Shown here piece after piece: positions 11,601 through 23,450 of a DNA stretch of 64,000 bases (positions are counted from its first letter, which is position 1; every line of letters begins with the position of its first letter). The notes under the pieces are model-generated. The model ran no database searches and was not told where the DNA came from. It saw nothing but the letters and a program-made list of their open reading frames with translations. Position numbers and translations under genes: made by a program. Source of the stretch: Plectrocnemia conspersa (taxonomy: Eukaryota; Arthropoda; Insecta; Trichoptera; Polycentropodidae). The stretch covers positions 1 to 64,000 of the forward strand of contig VTFK01000404.1 in the NCBI GenBank assembly GCA_009617715.1. The letters are read 5' to 3'.

Positions 11601-11900
11601 CGAGAACGGGAGGTAAAGCGGGGGGTAATTCAGTCGACTTGGCCAGCTTCGAGCGCTTCCGAAAATTGTCGGCAAACAGACCGAAGTCAAGGGATCCGAA
11701 GTCGGAGCTGCTCTTTCGAGCGCGAGCGGTGAGATACTTCCCCTTTCGCTCTCTCGCGTGTTAAGTGACGAGAGTGAGAGAGATAATGATATGGTGTTTC
11801 GAAAACTGAGATAGAACGAGTAACTCGCTTCAATTTCAGTATGCGCGTAGGCGTCCTATGGTTAACACGCATGTCGAGCGCTGCATCGTGGTCACGTGGT
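11600..11900. other. GC-rich island holding a block repeated at 23.4 kb
   Basis: Positions about 11720-11785 (CGGTGAGATAC, CTTTCGCTCTCTCGCGTG, AAGTGACGAGAG and so on) match the reverse complement of about 23385-23450 with few differences. The remainder of the island is GC-rich with no sustained ATG-initiated frame. The 61-codon minus ORF over it is not accepted. Confidence 0.5.
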
Positions 11901-11907
11901 CAAGTAT

Positions 11908-12545
11908 AATACCACATGCTTATCGGGTACTTCAACATACTTTTACTGACATCTTTGAATATTTTAGGACACCAAAAGGGATTAATTATATTTTTGATAG
12001 TATATTCTTCTAACAGATAATGTTATCATATTTTTTTCATATAAAATTAAATAATTAGTGGTACTTGATTTTGTTAAAAAAATCGTTTCGAATATCCTTA
12101 TGTATTTTCCTAGATCGGTTTATATAAATGTCACACCATAACGAATTCTTATTTAGAATCGATGGCGACAAATTCTAGGACAGTCACAGATGTGGTGTTC
12201 GTATTCTGAAGTATCATTTTTATGCCTTATGGCATTTTGCAAAAGCCGACAAAGATTTTTCGTAAATTGAATATTTACGACCGAAAAGTTTTCACTGATA
12301 TTGTATTGGTGGGTGCCCACACAAACTTTTATAATTATCAGTAGCGTAATTTTAATAATATGACAATTTAAAAATTGCGATTGTTTGGCACATTTTTCGA
12401 TCGCGCGCTGTACGTGACAGATGCCGCCGTCCGGACGGCATATAAAATTTGCGACAGTGTGGTCGCTTACTCGAAGTCGTAGGTCTCGGCCGACTTCAGT
12501 TGTAACTTCGGTTCGGACAACTTCCAGGGAGTGTAGTACAGGCAT
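11908..12545 (-). repeat. 640-bp repeat family D, copy 1
   Basis: The reverse complement of this segment matches 58125-58775 almost base for base, with scattered substitutions and small indels. Each copy has a GC-rich head of about 130 bp (CCCTGGAAGTTGTCCGAACC.., CCGTCCGGACGGC) and an AT-rich body ending near AAGCATGTGGTATTATA. Both copies keep TATAAAAG and, about 30 bp on, TATCAGTG, which resembles a TATA box and arthropod initiator. The 130-codon minus ORF over it is a by-product. No terminal inverted repeats are seen, so a solo LTR, a SINE or a non-autonomous retroelement are all possible. Confidence 0.75.
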
Positions 12546-13440
12546 AACAATAATATTTAAAAGTAATATTAGAGTTTACATAAATTATTTTACATAGCAA
12601 AAAATATAAATTTATAATAATATATCTATTATTTCACATGAAAAAGGAAATAAATGTTTCTTATAATTACTTAATTCCCCTGTAACCAAATAATTTTATT
12701 AATAAATAATACAACTTAAACTATGCCTGATATGAATGAGATCAGATATTTTAATCTTGTTAAAAGTTGGATCTATTGTAAATTGGGCAAAAAATAATAT
12801 CATCTTAATATTAATAAATGCCTTTTGCATAACCTAACCTGTGTTTTTTAGAATAAAATAAATCTTTCTTATCTCAACATATTTTATAATAAAAATACGC
12901 GAATCTAGCTTTTTATTTTTGTTATTAAAGTTTAATTTAACTTATTTATAAAATAGACCAAACTTATTTTTTATCTAATTTATGGTTTTGAGAATAAAAT
13001 AATTTTTATATTGTTAGGTATGTTAAGGATTTCAAAAAGTATACTATATATTGCTAATCAAAGCAATCCTTAAAAATCTGCTTTATTTATTTTATTAATA
13101 AAAATAATATATATTGCAAAGGTTGGTCTTCGATGACGAAAATGCTGCGTTATGTGCAACATTTGATGGATATTATTATAACCTAACTGATAGATGTATG
13201 GTATTAACATTTCGCTCGATGTAATTTTAATTAATTTTACGTTATTATGATTTTCGCAAACATTGCCTTAAAATAGTAAATTCGAATCAAACCTTATTAT
13301 AAAATGCTATAAAATTTTTATTATAGCAATTGATGTTATAAGTTTAGTTTTCGATTTAATTAAATCGAGATTCGAGATTTTCCAAATATGCATCGAATAC
13401 TAAATCCTTACTACTTCCTGTTTGCGAAATCATAAAAACT
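12545..13440. other. AT-rich non-coding stretch
   Basis: No gene, RNA or repeat boundary is recognised. Confidence 0.55.
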
Positions 13441-13700
13441 TCCACCCTATTTGAACTTTCGGTAATGCCAAGCCGGTCGTTGAACTTAACTCTTGAGTTT
13501 ACTGTCACATTTTGACCGACGTTTCGTTTTAACGATCTGTTGCGCAGATTTATATTTGTTCAATTCGTCCGTGACGATCCGGCTCTGCAATTTCTCTGTG
13601 CATTTCTAACTGCAATCTCATTTTCGGTTATGCAATCGCAGACTGGAGTTTTTTTTACTCCAAGACGAATGAACTCTGCTATAACGTTGCGTAAGGCGAA
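13440..13700. other. Moderately GC-rich patch
   Basis: A short island with an imperfect hairpin, TTGGAGTAAAAAAAACTCCAG on the minus strand, near 13645-13665. No protein frame is recognised. Confidence 0.35.
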
Positions 13701-14870
13701 CATAATATAATATTGTATATAATGTGTGTATTTATAATATTGTATTATGATAGATTGTCGGATGTTGTAGACACTTTGTCGGTAAAACTTTCATTTTGTA
13801 ATTTAAGAAAAATCCACTTGGTTTATATTTAATTAATTTAATGTATGAAAAAGAGCAATAATAACATAGCAAAGTTTTAAAAAGGAAGATATCTATAAAT
13901 AAGGCCTTATAGGGAATAATGTTTATGATGGATTTGAAATAGCGTAATCTCACTTTTCTTGCAAAGTAATCTATGATAGTTAAATATACTATTTAGTAAC
14001 TAAAGAACGGTAATAAATTTGATATAAAAACGTTGCCTAGTCATGAATTTAATAAAAAATAAATTTGTTAGGTTTGTTTTTCATAATGAATTGTAAATTA
14101 TATATAATAATAATATTCCAAAATGTATTAAAATTAAAAACGTCGTCATTCTATAAAATGCATATTCTGGGGTTGCTGAGCTTAGTACCTGTTCGGGAAA
14201 AATATGCACTGACCCTCGCATTTGTTCAACCAAAGTCCAAAAAGTGCTGCAATATTGATTGTTTCAAGAGATGTAGTCACTACATATAATATCACTTAAT
14301 TATTCACAAATGTTATTCGCTTCTCTCAAATGTTATTTTTTATTAAAAATATACACATATATACTAAAAAAATAGAAAAATATGTCAATAGAGATACTAG
14401 TTCCATTTCTACATAAAAAAATTTTTTAGCACTGACCTCAAGACCCTAAGAATCAAGTAGATTTCGCGTGTAAAAGAAAATTATACTTTATTAACACGTT
14501 TATTTTTTTATAAAGTAACATTTTAATACTTGAAGCAATATTAATTTTTATAATAAGCTAGGAGTTGTTTTGTCAACAAAAAATATTATATTATATACGG
14601 ATATAAATAAATTAAGGGTAGTTTTGGGGTCTGGAATTAAACAGAATTTGCGCAATGAGACTCTAAATCCTAAAATATTATTTATCTGTTTCAATCGATC
14701 TAATAACTAATTATTAATTGACATCACGTCTTACTGGATGTCGAAATTAATCTAAATCTAGGCTTAATGACAGTTGTTTCACGCTGTGTGCTTATAATCT
14801 CGCGCTTTGGTTATTTTTAGTAATGTAATGTAATGTTTTAGAAAATCAGAAATCAAATAAAAATTAGAAT
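13700..14870. other. AT-rich non-coding stretch
   Basis: ORFs of 73-74 codons on both strands are low complexity and unrecognised. No other feature is seen. Confidence 0.5.
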
Positions 14871-14874
14871 CATA

Positions 14875-14903
14875 TGTCGGGCAGCGTGTTTCGTACATTT
14901 AAA
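14875..14903 (-). repeat. Family alpha TACGAAACACG module, isolated copy
   Basis: On the minus strand this reads AATGTACGAAACACGCTGCC then CGACATATG, a variant of the module that brackets the alpha cluster at 2.0-3.2 kb. No alpha unit is obvious next to it. Confidence 0.55.
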
Positions 14904-14979
14904 AATATTATTAATAATAGGTAGAGCTTATTTTTAAAATCCTTTATTATTCAATTACTCAAATTATAGTAAAAAATTA

Positions 14980-15232
14980 ATATAAAATATTTTAATTTAA
15001 ATAATTGTAATTTTTAATAAAATTAATATAAAATATTTTTTTGTTATATTAATTTATTTCGTGCTCTTTAATTTAATGGTATTATTTTGTATAGAAATCA
15101 TTTACAAAAAAATTTAATTAAAAAAATATATTTTATAATTATATGTAAATATGTATATAACTATCTGGGGTACCTCAAAACAGTTAAAGATCGACCGCCG
15201 TACATGTACGGCGATACTCCTCAAAGGGTTAA
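14980..15232 (+). mobile_element. piggyBac-like MITE, right-end fragment
   Basis: The segment ends in TCAAAGGGTTAA (15221-15232), the same right terminus as the full MITE at 50.5-51.0 kb. Upstream sequence (TAAAATATTTTT, TTAATGGTATTATTTT, ATCATTTACAAAA) also follows that element. An insertion containing the perfect 18-bp palindrome CGCCGTACATGTACGGCG (15196-15213) lies just inside the end. The left terminus was not found, so the copy is truncated or diverged. Confidence 0.55.
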
Positions 15233-15650
15233 GAGATGAATTGTTTTATTTTATATGTACAAACATCCAAAATATGTGCCTTTTATTTATTTTTTAATTA
15301 AAAAACCCTCAAATTACGAGATTATTCGTTCCGGGAATGTATTTTAAAATACTCATATATCAAAGTAAATTTATTCATAAGAAATAATAGAAACTTAACT
15401 ATATACTTTTCATACTGAAGACACTTAATATTTTACAGACCCAAATATTAAACCATATTTATAGCATAAACTATGCAGTTTAATCTGTTCTTCAATCAAG
15501 TATATTTACTTTACTTGCTGGTTCTATGACTTCTAACCAAAGTTATTCGAAAATAGTTTCGTAATTCTATATATAAATTGAGCATCCTATCTTTGGATAC
15601 GGATAAAATATTACACAGTACAATTTTATATACTCTTAGCAAACATCTAA
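15233..15650. other. AT-rich non-coding stretch
   Basis: No gene or repeat is recognised. Confidence 0.5.
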
Positions 15651-16110
15651 TCCTATCACGCTATTCTAGATCGCTTCGCTTATCTCGCGTAATAAATTCA
15701 CGAATGATGTAATAATCCTCCGTTGTGTGCGCACGTGTGTTGCTTATATTCCGTTCAAACTCGAAGGCTTTCGTACCGTTCCATCGTCCTTGACGATTCG
15801 CGATCTTTGAGCTTTCCACTTCTCGTCGCCGAATTCCTTAGTGTCCTTTATGCCCGGCATGAAAATATTTTGGGGTCGCGCTTCTGCTCGTTTTCATCCA
15901 ATGGTCACGGCCGCCGGGTTCAATCGCCCTCGTCAAATCACCGTGGCGATTTTGTTCGGTGAAAGTTTGCAATGTTAAACACGATCACGGTCAGCAACTG
16001 TTTCGACACTGAATAACCGAGCGATGTGTTATGAAACCGATTCTTGGTTTGCCGCGTTGCCAGGAGAGTCCGCGTATGGCGTATTGAGGCAGATGTGTGC
16101 ATTCTATGCT
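15650..16110. other. GC-rich island, unassigned
   Basis: About 450 bp of balanced composition with frequent CpG. A 79-codon plus frame (15723-15962) starts with ATG at most once and ends abruptly, and its protein has no recognised domain. It may be an exon or promoter island. Confidence 0.3.
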
Positions 16111-16850
16111 CAAAATGGCTTTATTGTGGTTTTTAACAAACTTTATACACAATACTTATAAAAGTGTGAATTGTAGATATTCAAAATAGTCAGATGATGT
16201 ATACACATGTTGCTGTAAGAGTTCTGTACATTGAGGAATCTACCGACAAACTACAGGGCGCAGAAACACTTTAAGATTAAATTTTACGGCTTTTTACAAA
16301 ATCAAACACAAAGAAACAGTACTACTCTAAAATATCAATCTTCAACATTTTCAGCAAAAACTTTTGCTTCTGTAAAGTATCAAAAAATACATGTTTCGAT
16401 ATGCGTATATAGTTGTCGTTTTTAATTATATTTATAGTTACAATGTTAATTTAAGCAATTATATAATTTAAATTATTATTCATAAAACTCTCTTACCTTT
16501 TAATATAATATTCAGGTTTTAGAGCGAAAGCTCATATTGAAATGTTTTAACTTCTTTCACAGATTTTTGTGTACTTTTTTAAAGATAACATTATAGAAAT
16601 TAAAGAAAGCAGTAAATAATGTTGCAGATTGTTTTTTATGGTCGTGATAAAAATAATGTAATGTAAAAATAATATCATTTGTAAATGTTTTTTAATCACT
16701 GCTAGATTTTAATTATAATTATCAACTATACTGTTTTTGTTACATTTTAAAAGTTTATATTATACAAAACACCCCTCATATCAACATAATATTTTTCATG
16801 TACTATTCGTTTGTGTAGCATTTTTCTCATAAAATTATATTTCAGTCATT
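16110..16850. other. AT-rich non-coding stretch
   Basis: A 64-codon plus ORF starting at ATG (16231) has no recognisable domain and is not called. Confidence 0.5.
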
Positions 16851-18215
16851 GTAGTTGCACTACTTCCTAAATAAATTTTGTTCTTAATCATGGACAATTA
16901 TTATATTGCGGTTGTTGCATGACCGAAGACAAGACAAAATTAACTTAGAGCTAGGCAATAAAAATCTGCGAAAAAGTGCAGTGCTAATTAAAGGCATGTT
17001 TATATTTAAAAGTAAATCTAATATTGATTTTATGAATACATATGGTTTGAGTTGTCAAGGTTGTCAATGACGTTAGATAAATTTTATTCTCAGCATTTAT
17101 TTTTTTTTAATTTGGGGGTTGTTACACAACCGAAAACAATACAAAACTGATCTGAAATTTCTTTAATGATGACAAAAAATTCTCTGAAAAAGAACAGTTA
17201 AAATAGCTTTTAAATCAACTTAATAATATAATTTTATAATTTTTATCTATTTTTAAAAGTATGTCTTAATTTGCCTATATGATAATGAAAAGTTAACCCT
17301 AATTAGGTAGTCAATGGCATAAATTAATTTTATTCCCAGCAATTAATTATTTTTAATTTGAGGTTGTTGCACGACCGAATACAGAACCGTTAAAATAGCG
17401 CTTGAATCAATTTAATAATACATTTTTTTTTATCTAATATATAACACTTAACAAGAGTCAGTGTTTTTTTCTATATTTATAATCAAATTTTTGAAAGTAA
17501 CCCTCAATATGCTTATATGTATAATAAAATAAATATAAATTTTATTTTCAGTCATTATTATTTTTTAATACGAAACTGATTTGGGATGGGTCTCTTTTGG
17601 GATGCCGTTAAAGAAGTCTAAAAAAAATATTTCTGCGAAAAATTGTCGTTTCAATAGCTTTTAAATCAACTCATTAATAAAATTGTATTATTTTTATTTA
17701 AGCACATTAAATAAAAGTAGGTGCATAATATAGATTAATAACCCAACTTAATACCAATTAGGGATATGTTTATTTTTAAGTGTAAACCAAACCTTGCTTT
17801 TATGAATGAATATGGTTTAAGTTGTCATGATTGTCGATGGCTTAGATCAATTTTTTTCTTAACTATTGTTATTTTTTAATTTGAGGTAGTTGCACGGCCG
17901 AAAGCAATTCGAAACTGATCTAAAGTTTGGTACAAAATTTTCTTTTATAATGACATAAACAGTTTCAAAAACTGTGTCTCTGAAACATAACCTTTTAAAT
18001 AACTTTTGAATCAAATTAAAAACACAATTTTATTATTTTTATCTTTGAACGTTAAAAAAAACTGGGTGTTTTTTTTATAATAATAGTCAACTGGAGTATG
18101 TTGATTTTTTAAAATAAGCCTTACTTTGTTTATATGATTATGGAATATTAATCTAAATCAGGTAGTCTATGACATAAATAAATTTTATTCTCATCCATTA
18201 ATATTTATTTTTGTA
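16850..18215 (+). repeat. Diverged tandem array, GTTGTTGCACGACCGAA family
   Basis: The anchor GTTGTTGCACGACCGAA recurs, with changes, at about 16909, 17115, 17363 and 17885, and a decayed unit lies near 17560. Between anchors the same order recurs: AAACTGATCT, AATAGCTTTTAAATCAA, ATTTTTATCT, a TATGATTATGAA-like block, GTCAATGGC and TTTTATTCTCAGC. Spacings vary between about 200 and 320 bp. No frame is conserved between units, so it is best described as an old satellite-like or internally repeated element. Confidence 0.65.
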
Positions 18216-18620
18216 TTTAAAGTTTATGTTAAAATATCGATATTGAATAACCATTAACCGATCGAAAATGTTTGCAATCACTGACTTATCAGGGTTGGTA
18301 TGCGAAATTTTCACTGCCAAACTTGCATAACACCCGTTTCGCAAACGTCCGGTCCGGCCGCATAAACAAACGTTTCGGCAATTCGGATATTCACCTTTGC
18401 GAATACCTATTTTATTTTATATGTATAATATGTTTGTTCCAAATTGTTAATTAATTATGTGCGTTTGTGCATAATATGTATTTGTATACAGAAAGTCGCT
18501 TTGAATGCATTAATGTCAAGGTCTGGGTTAAAATTCGGTCACCGAGCGTAGCGCGCACGTAAAAGAAAAATTTCGGCGACTTCAATGAGTAGGGTAGCGC
18601 GAAACCCGCAATGAAAATTG
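18215..18620. other. Moderately GC-rich patch
   Basis: Contains GC-rich segments at about 18330-18390 and 18530-18610. A 60-codon plus frame is present but unrecognised. A CAGGGTTGG start at about 18290 recalls hAT termini, but no matching end was found. Confidence 0.3.
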
Positions 18621-20580
18621 TACTAAATGATGATATTACTAATACAACTAATATAAGGTGAATTAATATTATATTTTTAATTTTTTTTATTAATTATTAA
18701 CAATAAATCGTAGCTAACAATAAATTTAATTTAAACTACTCATCTTAAACTAAACTTTGCTGCTCTATCCGAATTATAATTATATAAAAATCACCCAGAC
18801 ACGATTAAAAATGAAAAACACTAGAAATAATAAAATGCTATTCAATAAAACATATAAGCGGCTTAAATATCAAATTCACCGTATCCATAATTATGAAATA
18901 TTTCACCAAGTCAATAAAAAAAAATTGTTTCTCTCATTATAATTTTTATGTCGCAATGTCACTTTTTTGGTACAACTGAGATATGTAATGTGCAGAACAT
19001 ATTGCAGTAAAAAAACGGCTATGATTGAGGATACAAAGCATATTTGAACAAAACTGAATACGAAAAATTTCTACATTTATTAACCATTAAAAATATAATT
19101 TATCTATTAAAAAAATATTATACTTATCCGAAATATATATTATTAAATTGTTATATTGCACATATAAATATATATATTAATACGAGTGGGAATATTTAAA
19201 AAAAAATATAGTATCTATTAATAAATCAATTAAAAATATATTTTTTAATATATTAACATAAATTTATGAATAGACAATTTAAAAGCACAGTTTACACAAA
19301 AAAGAGAGACAAAGCACTTGACTTACACATTCCGTTCCGGTGAATCACTTAAGTCACGTACTTGCATAAAGATGTGATTTTTTAGCATAATTTAACTCGG
19401 AAACAATTTTTTTACTAACTTGCGTAATGTTTCTGATTATATATTGCTGTTAAAAATACTGTTTTTTAACCGGTTTAGTTAAAGGAAGTTTGTGTTTAAA
19501 TAAAATGAAAATATATAAATAGCTTACTTAAATTTGGAATGTAAGTCATTAAATTAGTTTTTCATGTATAATATTTACGTTGCTTAATATTAACTAAACT
19601 AAACTTAAGCATTAGTTTTACCGTAATCTTAATCAAAAATGATAGTGTTTTTGTTTAAATTGCATTTTTTATTCATGTGACGAAATTGATTTTTGATAAA
19701 TCAAGCAAGCTTTTTCTCATTCACCTTATTTTTAAGTCAAAAAAGAGCAAGCTTTTTTTTCTGACTTATTTCGATCGTAAAAAATAAAAATGCAGATGAT
19801 ATGAAAAAAGGGTTATCGGAAAATTGAATCAAAGCCTTTAACATTTTGTGTTAATGGAATTAAAAAAATGATAAAAAAAAAAGATATTATATTTTAAAGA
19901 AATTATATTTATAGGCATTAAAATAAAAATAAACATTGAAAAATATACTTTCATTTCAGGTAACTTAATATATAGTATTGTTGTTTAAAATTCCGTTTTT
20001 TATTCCTCTCGTGCAAACTTTTTTTATGTATATATAAGTACATAGTATTACTTCTTTGAATGCCAATATCTCGTGAATTGCTTGCGCTAAAGAATAAATA
20101 AAAACATCAGAGAAAGTTCTTTACAATATAATTCTCAATAAAAAATATTTTCATATTAAATTTTTCTGTATTAAAAATATTAAAAATTCATTGAAAAAAT
20201 ATGTTTAATTCACTTTTAATAATACTAAAAAATAAAACACTCGAGTGACATATTATTGTATTATTTATTATAAACCAGAAATAATTCATGAGATATTGCC
20301 ATTAAAATTTTATTGAAGCAATTTGAATATCGAAAGTTCTTAAGCTTTAAATTAATTTTATTTATACTTCTTGGCAATATAAAAAAGATAGCCTCCTTTA
20401 TAAAAATCATCACCATATGATCTACAACTTCTAAAGAATGAAAAAATATAATTTCAAAATGAATTAAATACAAATTTTAATCAACAAATCAAGTAAGGAA
20501 AAAAAATAAATTCAGAATGAGAAAATATGAGAATGACAATGATTCAAGCGTGAAAGAAATTCCTTGAGATCTAGAAGCTA
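18620..20580. other. AT-rich non-coding stretch
   Basis: Very AT-rich. ORFs of 61-70 codons are Asn/Lys/Ile-rich low-complexity translations. Nothing else is recognised. Confidence 0.55.
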
Positions 20581-20586
20581 GTTAAA

Positions 20587-21090
20587 ATGGAACATTGGAT
20601 GTCGGAGGAAATATTGGAACTAATAAACGATCGTAAGAAATTAAAAAAGATGAGTCAGAGAGAATATAAAAATATTCGTGTTGTGAAAATTACAAAACAA
20701 GGAGAATATAATTTACATAAAAAATAAAATAAATATTAGAACTAAATCGAAAAAAAATTAATGGATCAGGTGCATAAAATCATTATTTGGGTACCATAGA
20801 AAAGCCATTATAAATGAAAACTAACTTCAAACTGGACCCACGTATTATATACTAAAGTCTAAGGTAAAATATGCTATAAAAAATCGAAATACTGGTTGCG
20901 ATCGACATTTTTTTCTTTACCAAAAAATAACAATTCGAACTTTAGACAGAAATTTTGTTATAAATTATAGAAGGAAAAATTCACACACACTGCGAAGAAG
21001 CAGGGAAGAATTTGGATTTAAGAAAAACCTACAAAGATAGAAGACGTTGGTGGTCGCCAATGTCTGGAATATGACATAACACCAGAAGAA
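20587..21090 (+). pseudogene. RTE-like LINE relic (endonuclease-reverse transcriptase fragment)
   Basis: From 20587 a 46-codon frame reads with the pattern WMSEEILELINDRKKLKK followed by REYKNI. This resembles the charged linker between endonuclease and reverse transcriptase in RTE-type and related LINE polyproteins. It ends in TAA at 20727. Farther on, at about 20985-21085 in another frame, a stretch ending in VVANVWNM resembles the C-terminus of the same polyprotein class. The central RT domain is missing, so this is an internally deleted, frameshifted remnant. The first part is fairly secure, the C-terminal match weaker. Confidence 0.6.
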
Positions 21091-22480
21091 AGAATATATA
21101 ACTATTGAAAAGACTACAGCTCGTTATGCTAAAAAATATAGCCATTAAAATTACTTTTATTCAGGTTGATTTAAAAATGATAAAATAATTATTGTTTTGT
21201 TTGTCGGCAATTAGTTGTTATGGCAATGACTGTTATAAATAACAAACAGAAAAGAATACTCAAACAAATTGTTAAAAAACGGTCGAATTTATTCGGTATA
21301 TCATTGATAAATAATATAGTAATTTAAATTGTGACACTTTGAAACCTTAAACCACACCTCAACATTATTCAGGTATAAAAGCTACTTATGTTACTTTAAA
21401 TATCTCTAAAATCATATTTTTGTATTTTTCAGATCAATACAGACACCCAATCTTTCATAATAGACGTATAAATTGGATTAGAAAATAGTGGTTTTGCAAA
21501 TTATATACATGTGTACATTTCGATTGTATTTTACTGATCCATATAATATTACGCATACATACGAGCAATCGATTGCTCATTTATAGTAATTGCTCTCGTT
21601 GTATGAACAATCAGTTAACACGTGCTATCTCGCATATAATTGCCGGTCTAAAAAATATTGACCGAGATTTTGAAAAAGCGTCCGACAAACAGAAAATTGC
21701 GTAATTTTCCCGACATTCGGTTAAATTAACTTGTAAATTCGACAGTCACACCGACCACTATTGTAATATCACGCACCGCACACGTGACTTTTTTGAACAG
21801 TTAAAGTTAGTTTCAGTTTGACGAGAATGAACAGAAGTTAATAATTTGGTTAACGGAGCTATTGTTGCGGCGATAATATCCCATTGTTGTTCCGCAAACA
21901 GTGATTAGGCACGTGATATAATTTAACAGTGTTATCTTTGACCTGCGTAAACGCTGCACAAAAGGTGCATTAAATTTATTTTTTAGATGGACAAAGTAAG
22001 CAATGGTTGCTATTTGTACTAACTCACTAGGTTCGTTGAACTCTTCGACAATGAATCATTGCGAAAGTTTAGCATTGCAAGTGCGATTCGATATTGTTTT
22101 CCATCCGTCGACTAAATTCAATTATTGTATATAATTTCGTTATTTAACTGATTAGCAGTTGATCTGTTTATAATGGATTGGGATTTTAAATGCAATACAC
22201 GCAAGAGGTTCGCTATCTTGAATACATGCATTATGGAGGAATGTGGCTATTTGTCGTTCTAGAGTTTTATTGGGAACTTTGCCAAATGCATACAAGGTCA
22301 GGTTTGTGCAAGCTTAGAGTGGCGGTATTATATCAGCGTTTATGCAACTTGCTTTACATGATGTTCTAATTTATTATTAATAATATTCTAAAATGTAGAA
22401 AATTCTGTAAAGGCTTTCCTATTAAAAAATCTGTACTTATATTACTCCACTCCTGATCGCCTCACCTTATGGCTAAAATT
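21090..22480. other. AT-rich stretch with mid-GC segments
   Basis: Positions about 21560-22100 are less AT-rich and include an 11-bp palindrome-like ATCGATTGCTC region, but no gene is recognised. Confidence 0.45.
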
Positions 22481-22489
22481 TATATTAAC

Positions 22490-22950
22490 TTAAAGGTTCA
22501 TCGCTCTCGTAAAATTCGACCATAAAACCTAACTAATGGCAGCTCTCACCGCGCCGAAAACTTTAAGCAATAGGTCGAGCTCTCCGTCTCGTTGGCATTT
22601 TGCTGCAGTGAGGTGTTAGAAAGTTTTCCCGACCTTCGGCTACCATCAGCGTCGGTCTCCGCAAACTTGGGCGCGCTGCTGCTGCGGCAAGGCTGACCTT
22701 TACTTTGTCCCCACTTGGTCCTCCTCTATGCTCCTACTACACCCACGATCTTCGGGTACTATAATTCTCCGACGACGGCGGTGTCTCTCTCCCACCACTT
22801 TGGCGGAGAGAAAGTGTCCCAGTTTGCGGCTGGCGGGTTAAGGACCGCTCCGACTCCTGAAGCTGTCTTCCTCATGCGAATAGACGAGCTCGTGGCGATG
22901 TGGCGCAATATTATATCTTCGAGCTATGCACTTTTTCACTGTTAGATAAC
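22490..22950. other. GC-rich island, exon or promoter candidate
   Basis: About 450 bp of GC-rich sequence with a 76-codon plus frame (22715-22945) and open frames on the other strand. The protein is not recognised and no convincing start or splice signals frame it. Confidence 0.3.
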
Positions 22951-23220
22951 ACCAACTCTCGTAATTGATAATGAAGCAGTGTCAAGATTCTAGATGTTAT
23001 CAAATGACAGTAGCATGCCCTAAAAACCCACACAACTTCACCAAAAGCAATTTCAAAGACATAATCATCAAAATCGCAGAATAGCAAAAAGTGCTTCATT
23101 TCAAGTACGTATTTATATATTAATCTGAAGTACTTAAAGATGTATATAGTATTTATTGCTCCATAAAATTACAATAGAGACGTATGGATTAATGGGATAC
23201 CACGGAATCGTCTGTAGCTG
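22950..23220. other. Non-coding stretch
   Basis: No gene or repeat is recognised. Confidence 0.45.
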
Positions 23221-23319
23221 ATTGTTCCTCTTCACGATGGCTTATTTTAAGAGCTCTAACTCTCCGCGCTGATATCAGGTAGAGGCAGTGCCTTTTTTAA
23301 TACGTTTTTTAATAATATA

Positions 23320-23450
23320 AATATCAGGCGCGTGAGTGAGTGAGAGATAAGGGCGTGCATTACATGCGTTCCGCACGCCCACTTCTTCTCACTCGCTCTC
23401 GTCACTTTACACGCGAGCGAGCGAAAGGGAATGTATCTCACCGTACGCGC
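23320..23450 (-). repeat. GC-rich block repeated at 11.7 kb, with hairpin
   Basis: About 23385-23450 is the inverted partner of 11720-11785. Immediately to its left GGGCGTGC (23351-23358) pairs perfectly with GCACGCCC (23373-23380) across a 14-base loop. The purpose is unknown. Similarity confined to a short GC-rich block suggests a dispersed element or a shared regulatory module. Confidence 0.5.

Noticed and set aside
12153..12545. 130-codon minus frame
   Set aside because: It lies inside repeat family D. The other copy at 58 kb breaks the frame through indels, so it is not a conserved protein.
18286..18400. hAT-like or foldback element starting CAGGGTTGG
   Set aside because: Only weak inner complementarity and no clear second terminus.
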